Shown one piece after another: positions 7,949 to 16,264 of a DNA stretch of 64,000 bases. A model generated the notes under the pieces. The model was given only the letters and a program-made list of their open reading frames with translations. It had not been told where the DNA came from and searched no databases. Made by a program: the position numbers and the translations under genes. Each line of letters begins with the position of its first letter. Within the stretch, counting starts at the first letter, position 1. This stretch comes from Tropicimonas sp047971885 (lineage in GTDB: Bacteria > Pseudomonadota > Alphaproteobacteria > Rhodobacterales > Rhodobacteraceae): assembly GCF_047971885.1 (NCBI RefSeq), contig NZ_JBKEAE010000023.1, positions 1-64,000 on the forward strand, read 5' to 3'.

Positions 7949-9367
7949 CTATGCGGTTAGGCCCAGTACGGCACCCGGGTTCATGATGCCCTGCGGGTCC
8001 AGTGCTGCCTTGATCGCCCGCATTGCCGCCAGCCGCGCCGGATCGCCGTAGCGTTCGAGTTCGGCAACCTTGAGCCGCCCGATACCATGCTCGGCGCTGA
8101 TCGAGCCATCGAATTCGTCCACCAGATCATAGACGGCGCGCGAGGCTGCGGCGCGCAGCGGGTCGTAGTCGCGCCGGCCACGTCCGGCGGCCGGAAACAG
8201 GTTGTAATGCAGATTGCCGTCACCCAGGTGACCGAAGCAGTTGATGCGAAAATCGCCCAGCCGCGCCAGCGCTTCCCCGGCTTTCACGATGAAATCGGGG
8301 ATGGCGGATATCGGCACCGATATGTCGTGCGACGCGACCGCCCCGATGCGCCGGTTCGCTTCGGGAATCGATTCGCGCAGGTGCCAGAAGGCCAGCCGCT
8401 GCGCCTCGCTCCGGGCGATTACCCCGTCCTGCACCAGACCGGCCTCCGCCGCTTCGGCGAACAGCCCTTCCAGTTCGTCCGACGGCTGCCGCTCGCCCGA
8501 CAGGCCCAGCCCGATCAGCACCACCCAATCGGGATGTGGAACGAACGGTTGACGGATTTCGGGCATCGTGCCGGCCAGAAAATCCAGCCCCGTCCCGCCG
8601 ATCAGTTCGAAGGCCGAAACGCCCTCGCCCATCCGCCGCTGCGCCATCTCGAGCAGCCGCAGCGCCGCCGCCGGGCTTTCGACAACCATGAACGCCGCCC
8701 CCCTGATCCATGGGCGCGGGTAGAGCCTGAGGCTGGCCGCCGTGATCACGCCCAGCGTTCCCTCGGCGCCGATCAGAAGGTTGCGCAGATCGTAGCCGGT
8801 GTTGTCCTTTCGCAACCGTTTCAGCCCGCGCAGGACCGATCCGTCGGGCAGAACCGCCTCGAGCCCGAGGCAAAGCTCGCGCGCATTGCCGTAACGCAGC
8901 ACATTGACCCCGCCGGCATTGACCGACAGCAGACCGCCGATCTGCGCCGAACCTTCCGAGGCGAGCGACAGCGGAAACATGCGTTCGGCATCGCGCGCCG
9001 CCTGCTGGACATCGGCAAGAACGACACCCGCCTCGGCGACAAGCACGTTTTCCTCCCGATAGACGGCGCGGACGCGCCTCATCCGTTCGAGCGACAGCAG
9101 CACCGGCCGCGGCAGGGCCTCGGAAATCTGCCCGCCGACCAGCCCCGTCCCACCGCCAAAGGGGATAACGCCGGCGCCAAAGGCGTTGGCGGCACGAACA
9201 ACCGCCGCTACCTCCTCCACCGTCGCCGGCGCGACAAGCAATGCGTCGCAGCCGCGAAACCGGCCGCGCGGTTCTTCCAGGTAATGTGGCGCAAGCGGCC
9301 GAAATGCCGCCGCCGGAACCTGCGCGCGCAGCGCGGCCTCCATTTCATCGGTAACGGGGTTCAGCAT
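7949..9367 (-). CDS. FAD-linked 2-hydroxyacid dehydrogenase (D-lactate / D-2-hydroxyglutarate type)
   Basis: Flavoprotein oxidising a D-2-hydroxy acid and passing electrons to a carrier. The 472-residue product has the PCMH-type FAD-binding domain (GAGVIPFGGGTGLVGGQ near residues 63-79, GLLSVNAGG, IGAEGTLGVIT) and the C-terminal FAD-oxidase cap with NCFGHLGDGNLHYN. It resembles GlcD, Dld2 and D-2-hydroxyglutarate dehydrogenases; the substrate cannot be fixed from sequence alone. No glcEF partners are present, which favours a single-subunit lactate or 2-hydroxyglutarate enzyme. GGGAGGT precedes the ATG. Confidence 0.88.
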   Translation of the reverse strand: MLNPVTDEMEAALRAQVPAAAFRPLAPHYLEEPRGRFRGCDALLVAPATVEEVAAVVRAANAFGAGVIPFGGGTGLVGGQISEALPRPVLLSLERMRRVRAVYREENVLVAEAGVVLADVQQAARDAERMFPLSLASEGSAQIGGLLSVNAGGVNVLRYGNARELCLGLEAVLPDGSVLRGLKRLRKDNTGYDLRNLLIGAEGTLGVITAASLRLYPRPWIRGAAFMVVESPAAALRLLEMAQRRMGEGVSAFELIGGTGLDFLAGTMPEIRQPFVPHPDWVVLIGLGLSGERQPSDELEGLFAEAAEAGLVQDGVIARSEAQRLAFWHLRESIPEANRRIGAVASHDISVPISAIPDFIVKAGEALARLGDFRINCFGHLGDGNLHYNLFPAAGRGRRDYDPLRAAASRAVYDLVDEFDGSISAEHGIGRLKVAELERYGDPARLAAMRAIKAALDPQGIMNPGAVLGLTA

Positions 9368-9427
9368 CCACGGGACCTCCCGCGCCGATCAAGCACGCGC
9401 ACAGACCGGGCGCAAGGCGCAGCGGTC

Positions 9428-10261
9428 TCAGTCGCCGTCGTCGGACCAGAGATAGGCCCGTTGCAGCACGACGATCGTCGGCCGCGATGGCAGGGTGCGG
9501 AGCGAAACCTCGATCGACCCTTCGCTGCGCCTTTCGATCAGGAACTCCTCCTCCATGCCGGACAGGAACGCCGCCAGCGAGGTGGTGGAAAAGTAGTGCA
9601 TCGGCAACACCAGCGACGACTGGAAGGTCTGCAACACGCGAATCATCGCCGGCAGGGGCAGCGTCATACCGCCGTCTATGGGGGCCATCACCACGTCGAG
9701 CCGCCCTATCGCCGCGTATTGTTCGGGCGTCGGTTCGTGGTGCAGGTGCCCCAGATGCCCGAGGCAAAGCCCCGCCACCTCGAAGATGAAGATCGAATTG
9801 CCATCGCGTTCGGCACCGCCACCGAAGCGCGAGCGGATATCGGTGGTGACGTTCCGCACCAGCATTTCGCCCAGATCGAGGTGATGCGCCGCCGGCGCGT
9901 CGAACTCCCCCCATCCCTCCAGCACATGCAAAATCGCCGGATCGGGATTGGCGGTCCAGTGCGAGGAATGCGCGTGGTTCATCGTCACGACATCCGGAAC
10001 CAGCACCCCGCCGCCCGGATGGCCGTTGTAGTCGGTCACAACATCCAGTCCGCCCGGCGTCTGGATCAGGTACATCGAATGGTCGATGTAGCTCAGACGG
10101 ACGGTATCGGAAGGCACCGGATCGCTCAGCGCGGCCCTCCAGATCACTTCCAGCCCCGGTGTGTTCTCGACCAGCGCGATGCAATGGCTTGGTCGCCGTT
10201 CCTGAGCCGATGACGCGCCGGCAAGCAGCAGCACGATCGGAATTGCCCACAGAGGTTTCAT
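9428..10261 (-). CDS. Exported MBL-fold metallo-hydrolase-like protein
   Basis: A 277-residue protein with a clear signal peptide (residues 1-20, cleavage near ASSAQ). It resembles UlaG/beta-lactamase-fold hydrolases: SYIDHSMYLIQTPGG, MNHAHSSH in the metal-binding position, LGHLGHLHHEP and VLPMHYFST. The classical HxHxDH motif is reduced to HAHSSH, so metal binding and activity may differ. The frame is open to 10309, but ATG 10261 after a purine-rich AAAGGGGG box places the signal peptide correctly. It lies about 60 bp upstream of the FAD dehydrogenase and could be cotranscribed. Substrate unknown. Confidence 0.8.
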   Translation of the reverse strand: MKPLWAIPIVLLLAGASSAQERRPSHCIALVENTPGLEVIWRAALSDPVPSDTVRLSYIDHSMYLIQTPGGLDVVTDYNGHPGGGVLVPDVVTMNHAHSSHWTANPDPAILHVLEGWGEFDAPAAHHLDLGEMLVRNVTTDIRSRFGGGAERDGNSIFIFEVAGLCLGHLGHLHHEPTPEQYAAIGRLDVVMAPIDGGMTLPLPAMIRVLQTFQSSLVLPMHYFSTTSLAAFLSGMEEEFLIERRSEGSIEVSLRTLPSRPTIVVLQRAYLWSDDGD

Positions 10262-10343
10262 CCCGCCCCCTTTCGAATCCCTGGCGAACCCGCGTCTCCC
10301 CTCCGGCATGTTTCCATGATTCTGCCGGATAACCGCATGACTT

Positions 10344-10367
10344 TTCTGTCAGCACCGTTCTGTCAGC
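10344..10367 (+). repeat. Tandem-spaced direct repeat TTCTGTCAGC
   Basis: TTCTGTCAGC occurs at 10344-10353 and again at 10358-10367, 14 bases apart. It could be a chance repeat or a pair of half-sites for a regulator of either divergent gene. Confidence 0.5.
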
Positions 10368-10441
10368 GCCGTGCGCTGCCAATCGGTGCATGGCCGGGTC
10401 CGGTTGGCGAAGTGGACGAAACACCCGTGCGACGACCTGCT

Positions 10442-10456
10442 GCGACAGGCTGTCGC
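10442..10456 (+). repeat. Inverted repeat GCGACA-GGC-TGTCGC
   Basis: A perfect 6-bp dyad with a 3-base centre, 20 bp before the larger palindrome at 10476. It could be part of an operator array or of an RNA hairpin. Confidence 0.5.
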
Positions 10457-10475
10457 TGCCAGTTCCGCCCACCCC

Positions 10476-10497
10476 AACACATTGACTGCAATGTGTT
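10476..10497 (+). promoter_or_regulatory. 22-bp perfect palindrome, candidate operator of the fru operon
   Basis: AACACATTG (10476-10484), spacer ACTG, CAATGTGTT (10489-10497): nine paired bases on each side. It is much more AT-rich than its surroundings and lies about 140 bp before fruB. Size and symmetry fit a dimeric regulator; a hairpin followed by TTTTG is the alternative. No fruR gene is in the window. Confidence 0.5.
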
Positions 10498-10592
10498 TTG
10501 TCCGCAACCCCGACTCGCGCGGCGCGCGGGAACCACAACGCGATACACTTTTGAGTTGATTGCGGATTGCATGATAGCTAGGAGCGTAATAC

Positions 10593-10609
10593 GACTTAAT
10601 AAATAAGTC
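10593..10609 (+). promoter_or_regulatory. Inverted repeat in the fruB leader
   Basis: GACTTA (10593-10598), five A/T bases, TAAGTC (10604-10609) lies 27 bp before the fruB ATG, inside the AT-rich leader. It could be an operator overlapping the promoter or a weak leader hairpin. Confidence 0.4.
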
Positions 10610-10635
10610 TGATTTATAAACGGGTGGAGGAGAAG

Positions 10636-13104
10636 ATGCTGCAACTCGACGCGTCAGAGGTGCAAATCGGGGCGACCGCAAGGAACAAGGCCGAGGCGAT
10701 CGAGAAGGTCGGCGCCCTTCTTGTCCGGACGGGGCATATCGAGCCGGGCTACATCGACAGCATGAAGGCCCGGGAAAAGGTGGCCAATACCTTTCTGGGC
10801 AACGGCATTGCCATCCCGCATGGCATCCCCAAAGACCGCGACCTGATCCTTCGGACAGGCGTTGCCGTTCTCCAGGTGCCTGGTGGCGTGGAGTGGAACC
10901 CCGGCGACATCGTTCACCTTGTCGTCGGAATCGCGGCAAAGTCTGACGAACACCTCCAGGTCCTGACCAACCTGACGGACGTTCTGGGCGACGAGACCGA
11001 GGCGGCGCGCCTCGCCCGCACAACCGACCCCGCCGATATCGCGCGCAGGCTCTCGGGCGGGGGCGTGGCGACAAAACCCGAGGAAGCAGCCGCCCCCGAA
11101 GACCTCGATCACTGGTTCGACGCGGTGATAGTGGGCCCTCACGGGCTGCACGCCCGCCCGGCCACGGCGCTTGTCGAGTTGTCCAAGGGGTTCGCGTCGG
11201 ACATCCGCGTGCGTAACGGCGCCCGGGTCGGTGACGCCAAAAGCCTGATATCCCTGCTGAAGCTGGGCGTCGAAGGCGGCGCAACCATTCGCGTGATGGC
11301 CGATGGCCCCGACGCCATCGAAGCGCTCGCCGCGATCAAGGCCGCCATCGACGCGGGGCTGGAGGACGAGGAGGACGCCGCAGCCGATGCCGCCCCGATC
11401 ATTCCGGGCCATACGGCCATCGACTATCAGGGGCGCACCGCGGCGGGCATCTCGGCAAGCCCGGGCATCGCGCTCGGCCCGATCCGCCAGTTCGTTCGCG
11501 CCCGGATCGTCGTCGAGGCGACAGCCCGCGATCAGGCGGCCGAATCGAAGAAGCTCGACAAGGCCTTCGCCACTGCACGGGCCGAGCTTTCGCAACTGCA
11601 TGACGAGGTGATGAACCGCTCGGGCGCGGGAAAGGCGGCCATCTTCCGGGCGCAGGCCGAATTCCTCGACGATCCGGAAATGCTCAGGGAAGCCGGCGCA
11701 CTGATCCGCGCCGGCCGTTCCGCAGGCTGGGCCTGGCAGAACACCTACGAGGAGCACGCCGGCACGCTCGCCTCGATGAACGATCCGGTGCTGTCAGCGC
11801 GCGCGCTCGATCTGCGCGATGTCGGCCGGCGGGTGCTCAGGCAACTCGCCGATACGGTAGAGGACGATCCGCAACTGCCGGACTCGCCCGTCATCCTTCT
11901 GGCCGATGACCTTACGCCGTCGGATACGGCCGGGCTCGATCCCAAATTCGTGCTCGGCCTGTGCACCGCATCGGGCGGGCCGACATCCCATACCGCGATC
12001 ATCGCCCGCAGCCTCGATATTCCGGCAATCGTCTCGGCGGGCGACTCGGTGCTTGACCTAGCCGACGACACCTACGCGATCCTTGACGGAAATGGCGGAG
12101 TGCTCGTGGTCGACCCAACCGATGCCGACCGCGAGGCGGCCAGAAGGGCACTGGTCGATCACGAGGCGCAACGCGATGCCGAACGACTCGCCCGCTATCA
12201 GCCCGCCATCACCACCGACGACGTACGGATCGAGGTCGTCGGCAACATCGGCGGCGTCGACGAGGCCGAGGCGGCCGTCGAGGCCGGTGGCGAAGGCGTC
12301 GGTCTGCTACGCACCGAGTTCCAGTTCCTTCAGCGCGACACGCCCCCGACCGAAGACGAGCAGTTCGGCGCATTGAGCGCCATGACGCAGGCGATGAACG
12401 GGTTGCCGATCATCGTCCGCACGCTCGATATCGGCGGCGACAAGGAGGTTCCCTATCTCAGGCTGCCGCATGAGACCAACCCTTTCCTCGGGGTACGCGG
12501 CATCCGGCTCTGTCTCGCGCGGGAGGATCTGTTCCGGCCACAGCTTCGCGCGATCTTCCGCGCCGCCGCAACCGGCCCGATCCGGATCATGTACCCCATG
12601 GTCGCGACGATCGAGGAACTGCGCAGGGCGAAGGAGATCACCGAAACGGTCCGGCAGGAGCTTGGCGCCGATCCGGTCGAGATCGGGATGATGATGGAAA
12701 TCCCCTCTGCCGTGATGATGGCGCCGGAATTTGCCAGAGAGGTCGATTTCTTCTCGATCGGTACCAACGATCTGACCCAGTACACGCTGGCGATGGACCG
12801 GATGCACCCGCAACTGGCCAAACAGGCCGACGGGCTGCACCCCGCCGTGCTGCGGTTGATCGACCGGCTCGTCCGGGCGGCCGACGACGCCGGCATCTGG
12901 GTCGGGGCCTGCGGCGGCATCGCGGGCGATCCGCTGGGGGTCGCCATCCTGACCGGGCTCGGGCTCAAGGAGCTTTCGGTCTCGATCCCCTCGATCGCCG
13001 CCGTCAAGGCGCAGGTGCGGGCAATGTCGATGGCCGATGCAAAGCGGCTGGCCGGGCGCGCGCTTGCCTGTGCCACCGCAAGCGAAGTCCGGGCGCTGGT
13101 CTGA
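10636..13104 (+). CDS. fruB: Fructose PTS multiphosphoryl transfer protein (EIIA-HPr-EI)
   Basis: Cytoplasmic fusion that carries phosphate from PEP to the fructose permease. Domains in order: EIIA-Fru (about residues 1-145, phospho-His62 in AIPHGIPKD), HPr (about 162-245, His172 in GPHGLHARP) and Enzyme I (about 265-820, His452 in GGPTSHTAII, plus the EI signatures GLLRTEFQFL and GTNDLTQY). All three phospho-acceptors are intact, so one polypeptide does the whole relay, as in Rhodobacter capsulatus FruB. The start is ATG 10636 after GGAGGAG; an in-frame GTG at 10624 is less likely. First gene of fruBKA. Confidence 0.96.
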   Translation: MLQLDASEVQIGATARNKAEAIEKVGALLVRTGHIEPGYIDSMKAREKVANTFLGNGIAIPHGIPKDRDLILRTGVAVLQVPGGVEWNPGDIVHLVVGIAAKSDEHLQVLTNLTDVLGDETEAARLARTTDPADIARRLSGGGVATKPEEAAAPEDLDHWFDAVIVGPHGLHARPATALVELSKGFASDIRVRNGARVGDAKSLISLLKLGVEGGATIRVMADGPDAIEALAAIKAAIDAGLEDEEDAAADAAPIIPGHTAIDYQGRTAAGISASPGIALGPIRQFVRARIVVEATARDQAAESKKLDKAFATARAELSQLHDEVMNRSGAGKAAIFRAQAEFLDDPEMLREAGALIRAGRSAGWAWQNTYEEHAGTLASMNDPVLSARALDLRDVGRRVLRQLADTVEDDPQLPDSPVILLADDLTPSDTAGLDPKFVLGLCTASGGPTSHTAIIARSLDIPAIVSAGDSVLDLADDTYAILDGNGGVLVVDPTDADREAARRALVDHEAQRDAERLARYQPAITTDDVRIEVVGNIGGVDEAEAAVEAGGEGVGLLRTEFQFLQRDTPPTEDEQFGALSAMTQAMNGLPIIVRTLDIGGDKEVPYLRLPHETNPFLGVRGIRLCLAREDLFRPQLRAIFRAAATGPIRIMYPMVATIEELRRAKEITETVRQELGADPVEIGMMMEIPSAVMMAPEFAREVDFFSIGTNDLTQYTLAMDRMHPQLAKQADGLHPAVLRLIDRLVRAADDAGIWVGACGGIAGDPLGVAILTGLGLKELSVSIPSIAAVKAQVRAMSMADAKRLAGRALACATASEVRALV

Positions 13105-13119
13105 TCGGGAGGAGCGAAC

Positions 13120-14076
13120 ATGTCAGATTTTCCACAGATTGCCACGGTCACGCTCAACGCGGCGCTCGACCAGACGGCGCAGGTTGCCAATTTCCGCGCC
13201 GGTGAGGTCAACCGCGTCGAATCCGACCAGTCGGATGCGGGCGGCAAGGGGGTAAACGTCGCCTCGTTTCTTGCCCAGTTCGGCCATCCGGTCGCCGCGA
13301 CCGGGCTGCTTGGCCAGTCGAACGTCCAGCCGTTCGAAAAGCTGTTCGGGGACAAGGGGATCATCGACCGCTTCGTCAAGGTTCCCGGCCAGACCCGGGT
13401 CAACGTCAAGATCGTCGATCCGCAGCAGAACAGCGTCACCGACATCAACTTTCCCGGCCTGCGCGCCGGAAACCGCGATGTCGAAGCGGTATCCGCCGCC
13501 ATCGACGGCCTTGCCGCCGACGGTGTCGAACGGTTCGTTCTGGCCGGCAGTCTGCCCCGGGGCATGTCGACCGATATCTACCGGCTGCTGATCGAACGGC
13601 TCAAGGCCAGAGGCAGGTCGGTCATCCTCGATACCTCCGGCATACCGCTCGACCGGGCGCTGGCCGCCGGGCCGGATGTCATCAAGCCCAACATCGACGA
13701 ATTGCAGGAACTGACCAGGACAGAACTGCACGGCCATACCGGAATCGTGGCGGCCGCCCGCAGCCTTTCGGCCGGCCGCATCGGGCTTGTGGTGGTATCG
13801 ATGGGCGCGCGCGGCGCGCTGTTCGTCACCTCAGACAGGGCCATTCTGGCCGTTCCGCCCAAGGCTGTCGTCAAAAGCACCGTCGGCGCGGGCGATGCCA
13901 TGGTGGCCGGCATCGCGCACGGGCAGATGACGGGGCTGTCGCTGCCCGAAACCGCACGGATCGCCACCGGATTTTCGCTCGGCGCGCTGGGGCAGATCGG
14001 CCCCTACCTGCCGCCGCGCGCCGAGATCGAGGCCTTCGCCGCGCAGGTGACAATCACCGAACTCAACGCGAAATAG
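13120..14076 (+). CDS. fruK: 1-phosphofructokinase
   Basis: PfkB-family sugar kinase converting fructose-1-phosphate, the product of the PTS permease, to fructose-1,6-bisphosphate. The 318-residue protein has the N-terminal TLNAALDQT, the substrate-binding DAGGKGVNVA and the C-terminal anion-hole/catalytic motif VGAGDAMVAG. GGGAGGAG precedes the ATG. It lies 15 bp after fruB and 17 bp before fruA, in the standard operon order. Confidence 0.96.
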   Translation: MSDFPQIATVTLNAALDQTAQVANFRAGEVNRVESDQSDAGGKGVNVASFLAQFGHPVAATGLLGQSNVQPFEKLFGDKGIIDRFVKVPGQTRVNVKIVDPQQNSVTDINFPGLRAGNRDVEAVSAAIDGLAADGVERFVLAGSLPRGMSTDIYRLLIERLKARGRSVILDTSGIPLDRALAAGPDVIKPNIDELQELTRTELHGHTGIVAAARSLSAGRIGLVVVSMGARGALFVTSDRAILAVPPKAVVKSTVGAGDAMVAGIAHGQMTGLSLPETARIATGFSLGALGQIGPYLPPRAEIEAFAAQVTITELNAK

Positions 14077-14093
14077 GACAGAGAGGGAGAGAG

Positions 14094-15908
14094 ATGGCAA
14101 AAATCGTTGGCGTGACCGCCTGCCCGACGGGCATCGCCCATACACTCATGGCTGCCGAGGCGCTGCGCAGGGTCGCAACGAACGACGGGCATGTCGTTCA
14201 CATCGAATGTCAGGGCTCTGAAGGGGTCACCAACGCGCTCGGCGCGGACGAAATCGCCGAGGCGGATGTAGTTGTCATCGCGGCCGACATTCATGTCGAC
14301 GCGACGCGTTTCACCGGAAAGACGATCTACGAAACCTCGACCAGTCGCGCGATCCGCGAAACGGCAAAGGTGATCGGCGATGCGCTTGCCGCAGCAAATG
14401 TGGCAGACGAAATCGCGGCCGCCGCTCCGGCACCCGAACCCGAGACCGCGCAGAGCGCCCTGCCCCCGGCCGATGATACGCCACCTGCCGGCAAGCGCAT
14501 CGTCGCCATCACGTCCTGCCCGACCGGGATCGCCCATACTTTCATGGCGGCCGATGCGCTGAAGAAGACGGCAACCGCCGCAGGGCACCAGATCAAGGTG
14601 GAAACGCAGGGATCGGTCGGCGCCAAGGACGCGCTGACGCCCGAGGACGTCGCCGCCGCCGATATCGTCATCATCTCGGCTGATACCCATGTCGACGAAA
14701 GCCGCTTTGCCGGCAAGCCGATCTACCGCTCGTCGGTCGGGGCGGCGGTCAAGAAGCCGAAGGAGGTGATCGACTCGGCCTTCCGCGAGGCGACGGTCGC
14801 CTCCGGCGCGCCGCAGGGCGCCGCCGGTGGCGGCATGCAATCGGTGGCCGAGGCCAAGGCCGCGCTCCAAGCCAGACGGTCAGGCCCCTACAAGCACATG
14901 CTGACCGGCGTATCCTACATGCTGCCGGTGGTGGTGGCGGGCGGTCTGTGCATCGCGCTGTCCTTCGTGTTCGGCATCGAGGCCTTCAAGCAGGAAGGCA
15001 CGCTTGCCGCTGCCCTGATGCAGATCGGTGGCGGAGCGGCCTTCCAGCTCATGGTTCCGGTGCTTTCGGGCTACATCGCCTTTTCCATCGCCGACCGTCC
15101 CGGCCTGACGCCGGGCCTGATCGGCGGGCTTCTGGCAACCCAGCTTGGGGCGGGCTTCCTCGGCGGGATCGTCTCGGGCTTTCTGGCCGGCTACATGGCA
15201 CTGTGGCTGCGCGAGAACATCAAGCTGCCACCAACGCTCGAAGGGCTGAAGCCGGTGCTGATCCTGCCGCTGCTCTCGACGCTCTTCGTCGGTCTGATGA
15301 TGATCTATGTCGTCGGTGGCCCGGTGAAGTTCCTCAACGACTCGATGACCCAGATGTTGCAGAACATGGGCCAGGGCAACGCTGTCGCCCTCGGGCTGGT
15401 GCTCGGCGCGATGATGGCCTTCGACATGGGCGGTCCGGTCAACAAGGCGGCCTATGCCTTTGCGGTGGGTCTGCTGGCCAGCGACACCTTCACGCCGATG
15501 GCCGCCGTCATGGCCGCCGGCATGACACCGCCGCTCGGCATCTTCCTCGCGGCGAAGCTGGTTCCCAACCGCTTCACCCTCGACGAGCGCGAAGCGGCGA
15601 ATGCCGCCGCCGTGCTCGGCCTGTCCTTCATCACCGAGGGTGCCATCCCCTATGCGGCACGCGATCCGCTGCGGGTCATCCCGGCGATGATGATCGGCTC
15701 CGCCGTGACCGGCGCCATGTCGATGTATTTCAACTGCGGGCTCAGGGCGCCGCACGGCGGGGTTTTCGTGCTCGCCATCCCCAATGCGGTCAGCCACCTG
15801 GGGATGTATGTCGTGTCGATCGTCACCGGTACAATCGTTACGGCGCTTGCGCTGGCGATCCTGAAAAAGCCGGTCGACGCGCCGGCGCGGGTCACCACCG
15901 CAGCCTGA
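14094..15908 (+). CDS. fruA: Fructose PTS permease EIIB'-EIIB-EIIC
   Basis: Membrane permease that imports fructose and phosphorylates it at C1. The 604-residue protein has two EIIB modules, residues 1-100 (Cys10 in TACPTGIAHT) and 134-230 (Cys142 in TSCPTGIAHT), joined by an Ala/Pro-rich linker, then the EIIC membrane domain from about 262 (GVSYMLPVVVAGG, DRPGLTPGLIGG, DMGGPVNKAAY). In the E. coli FruA I remember, the first module lacks the Cys motif; here both keep it. Last gene of the operon, followed by a strong terminator. Confidence 0.96.
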   Translation: MAKIVGVTACPTGIAHTLMAAEALRRVATNDGHVVHIECQGSEGVTNALGADEIAEADVVVIAADIHVDATRFTGKTIYETSTSRAIRETAKVIGDALAAANVADEIAAAAPAPEPETAQSALPPADDTPPAGKRIVAITSCPTGIAHTFMAADALKKTATAAGHQIKVETQGSVGAKDALTPEDVAAADIVIISADTHVDESRFAGKPIYRSSVGAAVKKPKEVIDSAFREATVASGAPQGAAGGGMQSVAEAKAALQARRSGPYKHMLTGVSYMLPVVVAGGLCIALSFVFGIEAFKQEGTLAAALMQIGGGAAFQLMVPVLSGYIAFSIADRPGLTPGLIGGLLATQLGAGFLGGIVSGFLAGYMALWLRENIKLPPTLEGLKPVLILPLLSTLFVGLMMIYVVGGPVKFLNDSMTQMLQNMGQGNAVALGLVLGAMMAFDMGGPVNKAAYAFAVGLLASDTFTPMAAVMAAGMTPPLGIFLAAKLVPNRFTLDEREAANAAAVLGLSFITEGAIPYAARDPLRVIPAMMIGSAVTGAMSMYFNCGLRAPHGGVFVLAIPNAVSHLGMYVVSIVTGTIVTALALAILKKPVDAPARVTTAA

Positions 15909-15931
15909 CGAATACGGTCCCGACACGGCTG

Positions 15932-15964
15932 CGGCCCGGCGGTTGAATACCGCCGGGCCGTTTC
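15932..15964 (+). terminator. Intrinsic terminator of the fru operon
   Basis: An 11-bp GC-rich stem, CGGCCCGGCGG (15932-15942) with CCGCCGGGCCG (15950-15960), seven-base loop, followed by TTTCC, 24 bp after the fruA stop. Confidence 0.8.
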
Positions 15965-16045
15965 CGGTCCGCCCTCCGGGATCGGCGCCCTTGTATCGCT
16001 AACAGCAAGCGAATAAGTCTGCCGCGTGGCCGATCGGGCCATATC

Positions 16046-16188
16046 GTTCTCAGGGCGGGGTGAAATTCCCCACCGGCGGTAAGCGGCCAAGCCGCAAGCC
16101 CGCGAGCGCCCCTGCTGTCAGGGGGTCAGCAGATCCGGTGCAACTCCGGAGCCGACGGTCACAGTCCGGATGGAAGAGAGCGGGAAGG
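16046..16188 (+). ncRNA. FMN riboswitch (RFN element)
   Basis: The conserved RFN blocks are all present in order: CAGGGCGGGGTGAAATTCCC, CACCGGCGGTAAG, the variable arm, GTCAGCAGATCCGGTG, AACTCCGGAGCCGACGGT, and CAGTCCGGATGGAAGAGAG, closed by a short P1 helix (TTCTC with GAGAG). It binds FMN and represses expression when flavin is plentiful. The only gene downstream is the RibN-like transporter 76 bases later. No long T-run follows, so control of translation initiation is more likely than termination (inference). Confidence 0.95.
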
Positions 16189-16264
16189 GCGTGACGGGCC
16201 GAGCGGTCCGGCGCGCCGTTGTCCTGTCTGCCTTGGGTCGTGAGCGTAGGGAAAGGGCAACGCC

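Larger units (their letters stand above)
10262..10635. other. 374-bp regulatory region between the MBL-fold gene and the fru operon
   Basis: No gene is supported; a 96-codon plus-strand frame (10316-10606) has no recognisable content. The region holds a 10-base direct repeat, three inverted repeats and an AT-rich stretch (about 10540-10620) that should contain the fruB promoter. I could not settle on one -35/-10 pair. Confidence 0.6.

Noticed and set aside
8087..10213. 708-codon plus-strand frame
   Set aside because: Antisense to the FAD dehydrogenase and MBL-fold genes, whose family motifs are clear; long antisense frames are expected at this GC content. The product is Arg/His/Gln-rich nonsense.
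10316..10606. 96-codon plus-strand frame in the fru leader
   Set aside because: No motif, spans the palindromes and the AT-rich promoter zone; treated as regulatory DNA.
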